Shown here piece by piece: positions 1 through 9,452 of a stretch of DNA of 64,000 bases. The notes under the pieces were generated by a model. The model saw only the letters and a program-made list of their open reading frames with translations, had not been told where the DNA came from and did not search any database. Every line of letters begins with the position of its first letter. Within the stretch, counting starts at the first letter, position 1. The stretch spans positions 62,001 through 126,000 of the forward strand of contig JANQNX010000007.1 of the NCBI GenBank assembly GCA_028279365.1, given 5' to 3'. The translations under genes were made by a program, and so were the position numbers. The stretch is from Gammaproteobacteria bacterium. GTDB taxonomy: Bacteria; Pseudomonadota; Gammaproteobacteria; Eutrophobiales; Eutrophobiaceae.

Positions 1-282
1 CGCATTTTCACTTTTGTTCTCACTCTCCACTACCGGAAATAATGCAATGGCAGGAATATTGAGTTTGAGTAACTGTTCCGCTTCCTGTAGTAATTTATCG
101 ATGCTGAGACGGAATACACCCGGCATTGAATCAACCGCAATTTCCTGATTGTTACCCTCTACGATAAACATGGGGTAGATGAGATCGTCGGTTGACAGTG
201 AGGTTTCGCGCATCAGTCGGCGCGAAAACGCATCGCTGCGCATTCTTCTCGGCCGTAAAAAAATACTATGATTTTTACTCAT
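1..282 (-). CDS. hemB: Delta-aminolevulinic acid dehydratase (porphobilinogen synthase), N-terminal part
   Basis: HemB condenses two 5-aminolevulinate molecules to porphobilinogen, the second committed step of tetrapyrrole synthesis, in the cytoplasm. The ATG is at 282-280 on the minus strand and 94 codons are visible before the window edge, so the gene is cut and its active site lies outside. The visible part has the family's N-terminal signature: the FLRPRRMR stretch (residues 8-15), the RETSLSTDDLIYPMFIVEG stretch (residues 25-43) and DSMPGVFRLS (51-60). The next gene is divergent. The family assignment is firm; nothing can be said about the C-terminal two thirds. Confidence 0.95.
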   Translation of the reverse strand, partial: MSKNHSIFLRPRRMRSDAFSRRLMRETSLSTDDLIYPMFIVEGNNQEIAVDSMPGVFRLSIDKLLQEAEQLLKLNIPAIALFPVVESENKSENA

Positions 283-371
283 GACTGGCTTGGTAGTTGA
301 ATTTGTTCGGCTGTTATTGGTCAATAGTGTAACCGATCTGGGCCGTTATTATAATTCCGTAAAGTCAGTCT

Positions 372-1187
372 ATGTTTGAACAAATCATCTTCGCCTATGA
401 AGGCAGCCTGCGGCTGCTGGTCTTCCTGATGTTTATCATCAGTCTGGCGTTGCTGGAAGTCTATTTGCCACGTCGAAGCCCGATTAAGAATGCCAACGAT
501 AGGCGATTGACTAATCTTGGTTTGATGTTGATTGATACAGTTGCGATACGCTTACTGATTCCATTGGCCGCATTTGAAGTCGCCAACTATGCCGCGGCGA
601 ACAATATTGGTCTGTTAAATTATCTTACTGTTCCTGCAATGCTCAATATTCTGATTACGATTATTGTGTTTGATTTGGTCATTTACCTGCAGCATGTGTT
701 GTTTCATAAAGTGAAGCCGCTTTGGCGGATACACAGAGTGCATCATACTGATGCAGAACTCGACGTGACCACCGGTATTCGCTTTCACCCGTTTGAGATG
801 CTGCTGTCGATGTGTCTCAAACTGGCGCTCGTATTGTTGCTTGGCCCGCTCGCGATAAGTATTTTTCTATACGAGCTGATGTTAAGTGTGGCCTCATTAT
901 TTACTCACAGTAATATCAAACTTAATATTCAGCTTGATCGCTGGCTCAGGAAGTTGATTGTGACACCCGACATGCATCGGGTTCATCACTCTGTGATCAA
1001 GAGCGAAACAGACAGTAATTATGGCAATATCTTTTCGCTCTGGGATCGGATTTTTAAAACTTATCAAACAAAACCCTCACAAGGATATGACAATATGACT
1101 ATTGGCTTATCCGAATTTCAAAACAACCAGGCATTAAGTCTGATTGCATTACTTAAATTACCTATAAATAACCAAGGTGGAATATGA
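372..1187 (+). CDS. Sterol desaturase / fatty acid hydroxylase family membrane protein
   Basis: This 271-residue integral membrane protein belongs to the di-iron fatty acid hydroxylase/sterol desaturase superfamily, which uses O2 to hydroxylate or desaturate lipid or isoprenoid chains. The histidine clusters that bind the two irons are visible: HVLFH (108-112), HRVHH (121-125), H139, H179 and HRVHH (202-206). Hydrophobic segments near residues 12-30, 50-68, 88-106 and 145-178 fit a membrane-embedded enzyme. The substrate cannot be read from the sequence. Its stop codon overlaps the start of the ArsM-like gene (ATGA at 1184-1187), so the two are probably translated together. The Shine-Dalgarno sequence before 372 is weak. 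Confidence 0.88.
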   Translation: MFEQIIFAYEGSLRLLVFLMFIISLALLEVYLPRRSPIKNANDRRLTNLGLMLIDTVAIRLLIPLAAFEVANYAAANNIGLLNYLTVPAMLNILITIIVFDLVIYLQHVLFHKVKPLWRIHRVHHTDAELDVTTGIRFHPFEMLLSMCLKLALVLLLGPLAISIFLYELMLSVASLFTHSNIKLNIQLDRWLRKLIVTPDMHRVHHSVIKSETDSNYGNIFSLWDRIFKTYQTKPSQGYDNMTIGLSEFQNNQALSLIALLKLPINNQGGI

Positions 1188-2329
1188 ATAAAGAAAATGC
1201 TGTATTGGAACGCTACTCGGAAGGTGCACAGGAACGTCAGGAGTCTCTCTGTTGTCCGGTCGATTATCAACAACATCTGTTAGACATGTTGCCTGAGGAG
1301 ATTATTGAAAAAGACTATGGTTGTGGTGATCCATCACGCTATGTAAGAGAAGGGGACGTGGTACTGGACCTGGGAAGTGGCAGTGGCAAGATATGCTATA
1401 TGGCAGCACAATTAGTCGGGAAAAAGGGTAAGGTTATAGGCGTTGATATGAATGACGATATGCTTGCTCTTGCAAGAAAATACCAACAGCAAATGAGTGA
1501 AAAACTTGGCAGTGACCGCGTATCGTTTATGAAAGGCAAGATACAGAATCTTGCATTGGATGTTGCCGCGATTGAATCCTGGTTAAAACAGAATCCGGTT
1601 AATGATATGGCGTCAATGGGTAAGTTAGAGCAAGAGTTATCTATCCAGGCAAAGCAATCGCCATTAATAGCAGACAATTCAGTTGATTTGGTTATCTCCA
1701 ACTGTGTATTGAACCTGGTAAACGATAAGGAAAAACAACAACTGGTTAATGAAATATTTCGCGTGGTAAAACCCGGCGGCAGGATTGCCATATCCGATAT
1801 TATCAGTGATGAAATAATCCCGGATTCGTTAAAGGAAAACGCTGAGCTTTGGAGTGGCTGTATATCGGGTGCGTTTCAGGAGCAGGAGATGTTGGCGATG
1901 TTTAAGGCTGCAGGTTTTATTGCTGTCAGCTATGACAAATGGTCAGATGAACCGTGGCAAGTAGTCGAAGGTATCGAGTTCAGGTCAGCGACGTTAACCG
2001 CTATCAAACCGCAAGCTGAGGCGTGTATTGATAAAGGTCATGCGGTGATTTATCGGGGCCCTTACGACTTCGTCCGTGATGACGAAGGTCATGAATTCCC
2101 TCGTGGCGAGAGAATGGCGGTTTGTGAACGAACGTTTGAGCTGTTTCAAAACGATCCTTACAAAGACAGTTTTATCTGTATTCAACCAGCGGTTGAAAAA
2201 GAAGCCGTCGCTTGGTGTGCCCCGCCAGGAACAAAACGTCCAGCCAAGGAAACCAAAGGCGCAATCTTTATTAGTAATACGGGGCAGTCAGCATGTTGCC
2301 TGTCTAAATCAGTAAGCCAACGCTATTAG
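1184..2329 (+). CDS. arsM: ArsM-type SAM-dependent (arsenite) methyltransferase with C-terminal extension
   Basis: This 381-residue protein has a class I SAM-binding motif, DLGSGSGK (62-69), followed by GVDMN. It has the cysteines expected of arsenite methyltransferases: CC at 23-24, YGCG (C47), SNCVLNL near 170 and SGCISGA near 222. In the ArsM family conserved cysteines bind trivalent arsenic, so arsenite methylation is the likely reaction. The protein is longer than a minimal ArsM because of about 110 C-terminal residues containing YRGPYDFVRDDEGHEF and ending near a CC pair. I recall similar extensions in ArsM proteins linked to arsenosugar synthesis, but this is memory, not a search. An AAGGTGG ribosome site lies 5 nt before the ATG, and the gene overlaps the hydroxylase. 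No arsR or arsenic transporter is adjacent, so a non-arsenic substrate remains possible. Confidence 0.78.
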   Translation: MNKENAVLERYSEGAQERQESLCCPVDYQQHLLDMLPEEIIEKDYGCGDPSRYVREGDVVLDLGSGSGKICYMAAQLVGKKGKVIGVDMNDDMLALARKYQQQMSEKLGSDRVSFMKGKIQNLALDVAAIESWLKQNPVNDMASMGKLEQELSIQAKQSPLIADNSVDLVISNCVLNLVNDKEKQQLVNEIFRVVKPGGRIAISDIISDEIIPDSLKENAELWSGCISGAFQEQEMLAMFKAAGFIAVSYDKWSDEPWQVVEGIEFRSATLTAIKPQAEACIDKGHAVIYRGPYDFVRDDEGHEFPRGERMAVCERTFELFQNDPYKDSFICIQPAVEKEAVAWCAPPGTKRPAKETKGAIFISNTGQSACCLSKSVSQRY

Positions 2330-2430
2330 AAAACCATTTTCATTTTATATCGGTTTGGGATACTGTTTGCTGAAGCCTGTAAGTTTTTGGCAGGCACAAA
2401 CAGCCCGGTTAAATTCGGCTCGATTTTTTC

Positions 2431-2444
2431 GCAGAAGATTCTGC
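2431..2444. other. Short palindrome upstream of folD
   Basis: GCAGAA-GA-TTCTGC is a perfect inverted repeat (6-bp arms, 2-nt centre) 22 bp before the folD start, just after a T-run at 2424-2429. An imperfect GCCTG/CAGGC hairpin lies further upstream at 2375-2395. These could form part of an arsM terminator or a folD operator. Neither reading is strong. Confidence 0.3.
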
Positions 2445-2466
2445 TATTTAGATAAAGGGTAATAAC

Positions 2467-3324
2467 ATGACGGCAAAAATCATTGATGGAAAAGAAATCT
2501 CCAAAATTGTCAGGGAAGAATGGAAGCTTGAAGCAGAGAAACTAAAAGAAAAAGGTGTGTTGCCCGGTCTGGCAGTGATCATCGTCGGTGATAACCCGGC
2601 TTCTAAAGTGTATGTGCGTAATAAAATTAAAGCCTGTCATGATGTCGGTCTGCATTCAGAAGTGCATGAAATGCCGGAAGATACGCAGGAAGTCATGTTG
2701 TTGGATGCAATACGCAGTTTAAATGAAAATAAAACTATCCATGGCATTCTGGTCCAGTTGCCGCTGCCGGATCATATTGATGAAGATAAAGTACTGGAGA
2801 CCATTTCGGTTGAAAAAGATGTGGACGGCTTTCACCTTTATAATATGGGCGCATTAGTCGTTGGTAATACCGTGTTTCCTCCCTGTACCCCTTATGGTGT
2901 GCAATGTCTGTTGGAACATATGGATATTCCCATAGAAGGCATGAATGCAGTGGTTGTGGGCCGGAGTAATATTGTCGGTAAACCGATGGCAATGATGCTG
3001 TTGCATAAAAATGCCACTGTTAGCATTTGCACATCAAAAACACGGGATCTGAATCAGTACACATCGATGGCGGACATTCTTGTGGTAGCAACCGGAAGAC
3101 CGGAGATGATTACCGGTGATATGGTGAAAGAAGGTGCCGCCGTGATTGATGTCGGTATTAATCGACTGGATGATGGTCGCCTGGTTGGTGATGTGGATTT
3201 CGACAGTGTTAAACAAAAGGCGGGTTACATTACACCGGTACCCGGTGGTGTCGGGCCGATGACGATTACCATGCTGGTTGCGAACACGGTGCGCGCTGCG
3301 CAATCCATTCATAAGCTTGGTTAA
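2467..3324 (+). CDS. folD: Bifunctional methylenetetrahydrofolate dehydrogenase / methenyltetrahydrofolate cyclohydrolase
   Basis: FolD interconverts 5,10-methylene-THF, 5,10-methenyl-THF and 10-formyl-THF in the cytoplasm, supplying one-carbon units for purines and formyl-Met-tRNA. At 285 residues it has the normal length. Visible signatures are YVRNK with the expected catalytic lysine at 53, KDVDGFH, PPCTPYG, the NADP-binding [17 protein letters not shown] stretch and the C-terminal [12 protein letters not shown]. The start has a good AAAGGGT ribosome site. The gene is separated from arsM by 137 bp and converges on plsC, so it is probably monocistronic. Confidence 0.97.
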   Translation: MTAKIIDGKEISKIVREEWKLEAEKLKEKGVLPGLAVIIVGDNPASKVYVRNKIKACHDVGLHSEVHEMPEDTQEVMLLDAIRSLNENKTIHGILVQLPLPDHIDEDKVLETISVEKDVDGFHLYNMGALVVGNTVFPPCTPYGVQCLLEHMDIPIEGMNAVVVGRSNIVGKPMAMMLLHKNATVSICTSKTRDLNQYTSMADILVVATGRPEMITGDMVKEGAAVIDVGINRLDDGRLVGDVDFDSVKQKAGYITPVPGGVGPMTITMLVANTVRAAQSIHKLG

Positions 3325-3341
3325 TAGTTAAACAGTCAGCA

Positions 3342-4058
3342 CTATAGCGATGGGTCAGGTAGGGTTTCCACCGTTGCCTCGATCCAGGCTTCCACTTCCC
3401 GGGTGATGCTGGCTGCTTTCTTTCCTTCCGTTTCAATGACCGGGCCAATTACCATCGTGATGGTCCCTGGTTTTTTCAGTAGGCTATTGCGCGACCATAG
3501 ATAACCGGCATTATGTGCGACAGGTGTGATCCGGGCGCCGGATTTTTCTGCAAGTAATCCACCACCCGGTAAATATTTGCCTTTGTTACCCGGGGTAACG
3601 CGTGTTCCCTCCGGAAATATGATAATCCAGCGCGATTGTTTTAATCGCTCGCAACCCTGCTCAACGATTTGTCGAAATGATTTTATTGCTGAACCGCGAT
3701 CTATCGCGATCGGTTGCATCGCCGCCAGCCCCCAACCGTATATCGGGATTTGCAGTAATTCACGTTTCAGTATCCATACTTGCGGTATGAAGATAAGTTG
3801 CAATGCCAGCGTTTCCCAGGCGGATTGGTGTTTGCACATGACTATGCCTGCTTGTTCGGGAATATTCTCTTTTCCCTCGATGTTATAGTGAATATTGCAA
3901 CAGACTTTTAGCCACCATAAATTGAACACGGTCCAACGTGTGACCAGGTAATAACGTGTCTCGAATTTCAGTGGGAAAGCAAGCAGGCTGATCGGCGTAA
4001 ATATCAATGTGCTGATAATCTGCCCGATATAGAAACAGAGCGAACGAAGTAACAGCAT
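3342..4058 (-). CDS. plsC: 1-acyl-sn-glycerol-3-phosphate acyltransferase (PlsC family)
   Basis: This 238-residue membrane-associated acyltransferase should convert lysophosphatidate to phosphatidate in phospholipid synthesis. Motif I is HQSAWE (77-82), an HX4E variant of the usual HX4D. The second signature is FPEGTR (148-153). An N-terminal hydrophobic segment (about 8-30) anchors it at the inner membrane. It is the last gene of the glyQ-glyS-gmhB-plsC run and its start overlaps the gmhB stop by one base (TGATG). Beta- and gammaproteobacteria commonly keep plsC directly after gmhB. A lyso-ornithine or other lysolipid substrate cannot be excluded. Confidence 0.92.
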   Translation of the reverse strand: MLLLRSLCFYIGQIISTLIFTPISLLAFPLKFETRYYLVTRWTVFNLWWLKVCCNIHYNIEGKENIPEQAGIVMCKHQSAWETLALQLIFIPQVWILKRELLQIPIYGWGLAAMQPIAIDRGSAIKSFRQIVEQGCERLKQSRWIIIFPEGTRVTPGNKGKYLPGGGLLAEKSGARITPVAHNAGYLWSRNSLLKKPGTITMVIGPVIETEGKKAASITREVEAWIEATVETLPDPSL

Positions 4059-4600
4059 CAGCTATGTTCAGATAATAACTCTTTAGTAAAGCTGGCCAGG
4101 TTTTTGTAAATAGGGATACCCGCCGGTACGTTGCCATCATCGATTTCCTGTTGGCCTTTGCCGGTTTTCACCAGGATGGGTTTGCCTCCGGCACTTTGTG
4201 CGGCTTTAATGTCGGTCATCTTATCACCTACACAATAAACCTTATTTAAGGAAACACGGAGTCGTTCAGATACCTGATTATACATACCCGGTTTGGGTTT
4301 TCTGCAGCTGCAATCTTCTCTCGGAGTACATGGGCAAAAAAAGATTGCCTCGATCTTGCCACCAAATTGATCCAGGTGGGTTAGCATTTTGATGTGGATG
4401 GCGTTGAGGTCATCAATCGTGAATTTCTTTCGCCCAATTCCAGACTGGTTAGTAATCACGACGACTTGATAATGATGTCGGGTCAGATCGGCAATCGCCT
4501 TCAGGCTACCGGGAATAGCATGCCATTCGTCGGGTGATTTAATATATTCATCCGAGTCATGATTGATTACGCCATCACGGTCCAGAATAATCAGCGCCAT
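4058..4600 (-). CDS. gmhB: D-glycero-beta-D-manno-heptose 1,7-bisphosphate 7-phosphatase
   Basis: GmhB removes the 7-phosphate from heptose bisphosphate during synthesis of ADP-heptose for the LPS inner core. This 180-residue HAD-family protein shows the DRDG nucleophile motif (D7 and D9), TNQSGIGR, the Cys-rich zinc loop CPCTPREDCSCRKPKPGM and the GDKMTDI motif. The zinc loop is characteristic of GmhB and separates it from histidinol phosphatases. The gene starts immediately after the glyS stop with no gap, so it is very likely cotranscribed with the glycyl-tRNA synthetase genes. Confidence 0.95.
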   Translation of the reverse strand: MALIILDRDGVINHDSDEYIKSPDEWHAIPGSLKAIADLTRHHYQVVVITNQSGIGRKKFTIDDLNAIHIKMLTHLDQFGGKIEAIFFCPCTPREDCSCRKPKPGMYNQVSERLRVSLNKVYCVGDKMTDIKAAQSAGGKPILVKTGKGQQEIDDGNVPAGIPIYKNLASFTKELLSEHS

Positions 4601-6679
4601 TTATTTTCCCTGTAGTTTTGATATATCAGCTATCTGTAAGAAAAGCTGATTCAGATTACCCAACAAAGCCAGTCGGTTTTGTTTAGTCGCTTCATCTTCA
4701 CACATGACCATGACATTATCAAAAAAATCATCGACCGGCTGTTTCAGTCCTGCCAGATGACTCAAAGCTTGCTGGTATTCGTTGTTATCAAGCATGGGCG
4801 CTAAATTGGTATGGTATTCTGATAATAAACCGGCCAATGTTTGTTCGGCGGTTTCATCCAGCAAGGTATTGTTTATTTTATTAGTCACTACCTCGCCATT
4901 CTTTTTAAGAATGTTGTTAATTCGCTTATTGGCAGCCGCCAGGCTTTCCGCCTCAGGTAATTGTCGAAATGCTGTGACTGCTTGTAGACGCTGATCAAAA
5001 TCCAGTAAATTATCAGGGGTGACAGCAGCAACGGCATCAAATACGTCAGGGTTAATACCCAGATCAAGATAATAGCGACGCAGGCGCTCCATCATAAAGT
5101 CAAACACAGCCTGCACTTGCTGCTCAGCTTTTAATGAGGCATCAAATTGTTCGGCGCTATGATCTAGCAGTGCACGCAGATCGATATCCAGTTTACCCTC
5201 GACCAGAATACGCAAGGCACCAATTGCCGCACGACGCAAGCCATAAGGATCCTTGTCGCCTGTTGGTATTTTACCAATCGCAAAAATACCAAGCAGTGAT
5301 TCGACTTTGCCGCTTAGAGACAGACATTGTGCTATTGGGTCTGACGGTAACTCATCACCGGAGTAACGAGGCAGATAAAATGCTTCCAATGCGTCAGCGA
5401 CATCCTGATCTTCGCCCGCGGCAGTCGCATAATATTTTCCCATGGTGCCTTGTAATTCAGAAAACTCATAGACCATTTCGGTTAATAAATCACACAGGCA
5501 TAGTTCGGCAGCTCGCTTTGTCTTGGTTTGGTCCGCATTAATATGTTTGGCCAGGTAGCTTGCGATTTCAGTAATACGGTTTTTTCGTTCATGCAGATTG
5601 CCAATCTGTTTTTGGTAAATCACTTGTTTTAATGCATCGACACGGTTTTCCAGACCGAATTTAATGTCTTTTTCCCAGAAGAAAGCGGCATCGCTCAGGC
5701 GAGGTTGTATGACACGTTCGTTACCGTTTCGCAGTTGAGCTGGATCGGTACTGTCAATATTCGCGATACCAATAAAGCAGGCCATCAACTTCCCGTCTTT
5801 ATCCTTGAGCGGAAAGTATTTCTGGTGATCTTGCATATTGGCTATCAGTACTTCTTTCGGTAGCGATAAGAACTGTTGATCAAAATTTCCAACAAATGCC
5901 ACCGGCCACTCTACTAACGATGTCACTTCGTCCAACAAGTCTGCGTCGATGATTGCTTCACCGTGTAAATCATCAGCAAGTGATTTTGCCTGTTGTTTAA
6001 TCATTGATTGTCGTTCCGAATAATCAGCAATCACAAAGGCCTGATCCTTCAACGTTGATAAATATTGATCGACGGATTTAATCGCAATCGGCTGCGGGTG
6101 ATGAAAACGATGACCATAGCTATGAGTGCCCGACTCGACTCCCATGATATTGCAGGCTATGGCATCCTGCCCAAATAACAGTAATATCCACTTTATCGGG
6201 CGTACAAACTCGATATCACTATTGCCCCAGCGCATACGTTTTGCGATAGGCAGTCTCTTGAGTGCCTGTTCAATCAGTTCGGGTAACAGTTCGGTGGACT
6301 GTTTGCCCTTTATCTGTTGGGTGAACGCCAGCCAGGTTCCTTTGTCGGTTTCCAGTCTTTCCAGTTGATCAACTGTCACGCCGCAGGATCGGGCAAAACC
6401 CTCGGTTGCTTTTGTCGGTTTTCCTGATTCATCAAACGCGGCTTCGACCGAAGGGCCTTTTCGTTGTTGAGTGATATCAGCCTGTGCGGTGTCCAGTTGT
6501 TGAATGAGTAAACCCAGTCGTCGCGGTGTGGCAAACCACTGACAGTCAGTAAAATTCAGTTGTCCATTTTCCAGTGCCTGGGAAAGACTCTGATGAAATG
6601 CACTCGCTAATGGTTTCAGCGAGCCCGGTGGCATTTCTTCCACCCCAATCTCGATTAATAGATCCCGTTTATCACTCAT
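4601..6679 (-). CDS. glyS: Glycine--tRNA ligase beta subunit
   Basis: This is the 692-residue beta subunit of the alpha2beta2 bacterial glycyl-tRNA synthetase, which handles tRNA binding and part of the editing and activation surface. The N-terminus ([16 protein letters not shown]) and the internal stretches [15 protein letters not shown] and [15 protein letters not shown] are typical of the family. The length is close to the 689 residues of the E. coli protein. The start overlaps the glyQ stop (ATGA at 6676-6679), which supports coupled, stoichiometric synthesis. Confidence 0.97.
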   Translation of the reverse strand: MSDKRDLLIEIGVEEMPPGSLKPLASAFHQSLSQALENGQLNFTDCQWFATPRRLGLLIQQLDTAQADITQQRKGPSVEAAFDESGKPTKATEGFARSCGVTVDQLERLETDKGTWLAFTQQIKGKQSTELLPELIEQALKRLPIAKRMRWGNSDIEFVRPIKWILLLFGQDAIACNIMGVESGTHSYGHRFHHPQPIAIKSVDQYLSTLKDQAFVIADYSERQSMIKQQAKSLADDLHGEAIIDADLLDEVTSLVEWPVAFVGNFDQQFLSLPKEVLIANMQDHQKYFPLKDKDGKLMACFIGIANIDSTDPAQLRNGNERVIQPRLSDAAFFWEKDIKFGLENRVDALKQVIYQKQIGNLHERKNRITEIASYLAKHINADQTKTKRAAELCLCDLLTEMVYEFSELQGTMGKYYATAAGEDQDVADALEAFYLPRYSGDELPSDPIAQCLSLSGKVESLLGIFAIGKIPTGDKDPYGLRRAAIGALRILVEGKLDIDLRALLDHSAEQFDASLKAEQQVQAVFDFMMERLRRYYLDLGINPDVFDAVAAVTPDNLLDFDQRLQAVTAFRQLPEAESLAAANKRINNILKKNGEVVTNKINNTLLDETAEQTLAGLLSEYHTNLAPMLDNNEYQQALSHLAGLKQPVDDFFDNVMVMCEDEATKQNRLALLGNLNQLFLQIADISKLQGK

Positions 6680-7584
6680 GCTGAATTTGACTCTTGTAAT
6701 AGCGGGAAGCCGAGCGCTTCACGACTGTCATAGTAAGCCTGTGCCACTGCGCGAGACAGGCTACGCACACGCAGAATATATTGTTGACGTTCGGTCACAG
6801 AAATAGCACCGCGAGCATCAAGCAGGTTAAAGGCATGCGATGCCTTAATGGCCATTTCATATGCCGGCAGTGGTAACTGTTTCTCTATCAGTAATTGCGA
6901 TTGTTGTTCGCAGGTATCAAACCACTGGAATAAAGATGAGGTGTCAGCAAGGTCGAAATTATAATTCGACATCTCCACTTCATTTTGGTGATAGATATCA
7001 CCATAGGTCACAATGTTATCGTCTTGTTGGGTCCAGACCAGGTCATAGACATTGTTACAGTTTTGCAGACACATGGCGATGCGTTCCAGACCATAGGTCA
7101 TCTCACCGGAAACCGGTTTACAGTCAAGACCGCCGACCTGCTGAAAATAGGTAAACTGACTGATCTCCATGCCGTCCAGCCAGACCTCCCAACCCAAACC
7201 CCAGGCCCCCAATGTTGGGGATTCCCAGTTGTCTTCTACAAAGCGGACATCATGGATACTGGTATCCACGCCCAATGCAGTTAACGAATCCAGGTAATAT
7301 TGCTGAATATCGTCTGGTGATGGCTTCAATATCACCTGAAACTGATAGTAGTGTTGCAGTCGGTTTGGATTATCTCCGTAGCGTCCATCAGTCGGTCGTC
7401 TTGATGGTTGAACATAAGCGGCTCGCCAGGGCTCGGGGCCAATCGCATGCAGGAAGGTAGCCGGGTGAAATGTACCGGCGCCCATTTCCATATCATAGGG
7501 TTGCATAACAACACAGCCTTTCTCTGACCAAAAATTCTGCAGCGCAAAGATAAGCTGTTGAAAGCTGTTAACAGGGTTTTGCAT
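6676..7584 (-). CDS. glyQ: Glycine--tRNA ligase alpha subunit
   Basis: GlyQ is the catalytic alpha subunit that activates glycine and charges tRNA-Gly with GlyS. Motifs include [27 protein letters not shown] and [21 protein letters not shown] place the start at the ATG at 7584, giving 302 residues and an N-terminus ([16 protein letters not shown]) that lines up with the known family start. The frame extends to a TTG at 7617, but the 11 extra residues have no family counterpart. The gene heads a minus-strand operon with glyS, gmhB and plsC, and diverges from the 7745 gene. Confidence 0.96.
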   Translation of the reverse strand: MQNPVNSFQQLIFALQNFWSEKGCVVMQPYDMEMGAGTFHPATFLHAIGPEPWRAAYVQPSRRPTDGRYGDNPNRLQHYYQFQVILKPSPDDIQQYYLDSLTALGVDTSIHDVRFVEDNWESPTLGAWGLGWEVWLDGMEISQFTYFQQVGGLDCKPVSGEMTYGLERIAMCLQNCNNVYDLVWTQQDDNIVTYGDIYHQNEVEMSNYNFDLADTSSLFQWFDTCEQQSQLLIEKQLPLPAYEMAIKASHAFNLLDARGAISVTERQQYILRVRSLSRAVAQAYYDSREALGFPLLQESNSA

Positions 7585-7744
7585 AAAAGTCGGTATATTT
7601 TGCTGTTCTGGAATCAAATAGGCTAATGCAGCGCGAAGTATACCGTGTGTGACCCATCTTGTGTACGCACTGGCGCTGTCAGTCTAAAGTTGGCGGGCTT
7701 TTGTGCCGATAGCTATTTACACCAACTTAAAGCTGGAATTGACA

Positions 7745-8269
7745 GTGAAACAAATAGCGATAAGCCTGCAAGAGACAGCGCATTGGCATGCCATGATAGG
7801 CCGGGCTGAATATTCATCCCAGCATGTCTTGCCGCCGTGCGTGGAAAATTATCTTGTCCGACTGTTATTACGATTTGAGAATGAAGCCAGCATCGATTGG
7901 CTTAAGGCTGCGCATTATGATGAATCGCAAAGCATGGAACAGCGTTTGAACAACCTGGGCGAGCATTGTTTACTGTTATGTACGTTCTATCCAGATGTGG
8001 CAAAGCAATACAATGTTGATTTAAACGAGCTTATCACGATAGGCAGTGATGCCTACAATACACTGGCAAACATGCAGTCTGACGATGAACTGTTTTCTTA
8101 CCTGGGTAGCCATTTTCCTAACATTGTGGACATGCTGTCCCGCATCCAAAAATATCATTATTATTCTGCGAAAAAACAGGCAGTAACCAACCGTAAATTA
8201 GCGAATAATGTTGCTGCAAAACTCCAGTTAAACGGAATCAATCCCGCTTATCTAAAAACGTTGAACTAG
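7745..8269 (+). CDS. Hypothetical protein
   Basis: I do not recognise this protein. The frame is open from a GTG at 7703, but I prefer the in-frame GTG at 7745 (MKQIAISLQETAHWHAMI, 174 residues), because the 14 residues before it look non-coding. It is soluble, predicted mostly alpha-helical, and lacks a signal peptide or membrane segment. Notable are a HCLLLC stretch near residue 76 and a basic C-terminal helix. It is followed 36 bp later by an Hpt-domain protein on the same strand, so the two may be cotranscribed. A signalling role would be inference from that neighbour only. Confidence 0.65.
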   Translation: MKQIAISLQETAHWHAMIGRAEYSSQHVLPPCVENYLVRLLLRFENEASIDWLKAAHYDESQSMEQRLNNLGEHCLLLCTFYPDVAKQYNVDLNELITIGSDAYNTLANMQSDDELFSYLGSHFPNIVDMLSRIQKYHYYSAKKQAVTNRKLANNVAAKLQLNGINPAYLKTLN

Positions 8270-8305
8270 TATTTTGTCGGAAGTTTGAGGGTATAAAAGC
8301 GAGCC

Positions 8306-8698
8306 ATGCAACAGCAATCCAATATTGAACAGCTACCATTAATTGACAAGCAGGTGCTTAACAAGCTTCGCGCTATAATGGAAGATGAGTTTGACGAGGT
8401 TATTAGCATTTATCTTGAAGACTCGCTTTCGTTAATGAGTGATATACATGACGCCTTCATTCATGATCCTGAATCCATTACCCGGCCAATCCATACGTTA
8501 AAATCCAGCAGTCATAGTGTTGGTGCTAAACAATTGGCCGCTGTTGCTCAACAAATGGAAACGCTGGTGAAAAAGCATGAAAAACCTGCCGCCTCTGCGA
8601 TGCTGGATCAGTTACAGGAAATTTACACCGAGTCACATAATGCATTGGTACAAATTCAACAGGAAAATAAAACCGATAATCGTATCGCGCAGGATTGA
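8306..8698 (+). CDS. Orphan histidine phosphotransfer (Hpt) domain protein
   Basis: This 130-residue all-helical protein carries an Hpt domain. The phosphorylatable histidine is H63 in IHTLKSSSHSVGA, matching the H-x-L-K-(G/S)-S core. Free-standing Hpt proteins relay phosphate between hybrid kinase receiver domains and a terminal response regulator. No kinase is adjacent. The only hybrid kinase in the window is at 28006-29730, about 19 kb away. It probably shares a transcript with the preceding unknown gene and converges on the outer-membrane protein gene. Confidence 0.85.
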   Translation: MQQQSNIEQLPLIDKQVLNKLRAIMEDEFDEVISIYLEDSLSLMSDIHDAFIHDPESITRPIHTLKSSSHSVGAKQLAAVAQQMETLVKKHEKPAASAMLDQLQEIYTESHNALVQIQQENKTDNRIAQD

Positions 8699-8726
8699 GT
8701 GTTAGATCCAAGCTTGGTATTAATTG

Positions 8727-9203
8727 TTAAAAGGCTTTACCAAACGCAAAACCAAACACGAGCGAATCATTCGCATTCTCTGCAAAATCAATGTGAAATT
8801 GGGGCGACAGGGTAAAAGACTCGAATTCAAACTCATATAAGCCACCCAGCCTGAATATATATCGATCGCCGTGTTCGGTAAACTCGATTCCCGGGCCGAG
8901 TTGCATGATGACGCCGAGGTGGGTATGGATGTCTGCGACAGCCAGGAAAGTGGCAGCGTCAATTTTACTGAACGCATATTCAGAAACAAAACCGAGCCCC
9001 AGTAAGTCAGAAACCCGATACTCATAATCCAGGCCGACTGTCTCTCCATAGAGATCATCGTTCAGTAGATGTGTGCCGCCGAGGAATAATGATAAATGAT
9101 GAGGCGCATCAAAACCGTTTGCTCTTACAGCACCGCTATAAAAATACGAAAAAAAGAGAATAAATAGCAGTATGCCTTTTGCCAATGCTGATAATCGTCT
9201 CAT
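8727..9203 (-). CDS. Putative outer-membrane beta-barrel protein
   Basis: The frame is open from a TTG at 9233, but the ATG at 9203 is a better start: it begins a clean signal peptide (MRRLSALAKG, a hydrophobic core, cleavage near VRA/NG). That gives 158 residues. The mature part alternates hydrophobic and polar residues in strands rich in Tyr, Phe and Gly and ends in phenylalanine (FGKAF), as outer-membrane barrels typically do. It looks like a small eight-stranded barrel or a surface-exposed homologue. No specific family is recognised. Confidence 0.72.
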   Translation of the reverse strand: MRRLSALAKGILLFILFFSYFYSGAVRANGFDAPHHLSLFLGGTHLLNDDLYGETVGLDYEYRVSDLLGLGFVSEYAFSKIDAATFLAVADIHTHLGVIMQLGPGIEFTEHGDRYIFRLGGLYEFEFESFTLSPQFHIDFAENANDSLVFGFAFGKAF

Positions 9204-9262
9204 GCCTGTTGTCTCTGTAGAACGTTGGGTCAAGTGTCATTGAGACGAATACAACGTCGCTA

Positions 9263-9291
9263 ATGACATCGTGTAAAGCCAGCTATGTCAT
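9263..9291. other. Inverted repeat ATGACA/TGTCAT upstream of the outer-membrane protein gene
   Basis: ATGACA (9263-9268) and TGTCAT (9286-9291) form a perfect 6-bp inverted repeat with a 17-bp spacer, about 60 bp upstream of the start at 9203. Spacing and position would suit a dimeric regulator site. No known operator consensus is recognised. Confidence 0.25.
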
Positions 9292-9382
9292 TTATATCGG
9301 CAGTCAAACCAAAAAATTGAATAGAGCTTAAATCGGGCTGTATAAAAAGGTATTTTGAGACAAAAGCGGTTAAGTATTAAGG

Positions 9383-9405
9383 CAAGACACTTAACCTATG
9401 TCTTG
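9383..9405. other. Hairpin downstream of the DUF4340 gene
   Basis: CAAGACA (9383-9389) and TGTCTTG (9399-9405) are perfect 7-bp arms around a 9-nt loop. It lies just downstream of the minus-strand ABC operon's last stop codon. No T-tract follows on the minus strand, so it is not a canonical intrinsic terminator. It may protect the 3' end of the mRNA. Confidence 0.3.
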
Positions 9406-9452
9406 AACAAGAAATTAGCGTGTCAGGGAAAATGACAGTAAGGAGTTAAATC

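Noticed and set aside
3342-4058. HX4E instead of HX4D in PlsC as a possible loss of function
   Set aside because: HQSxWE-type motifs are, to my knowledge, normal in many bacterial PlsC proteins, so this is not a finding.
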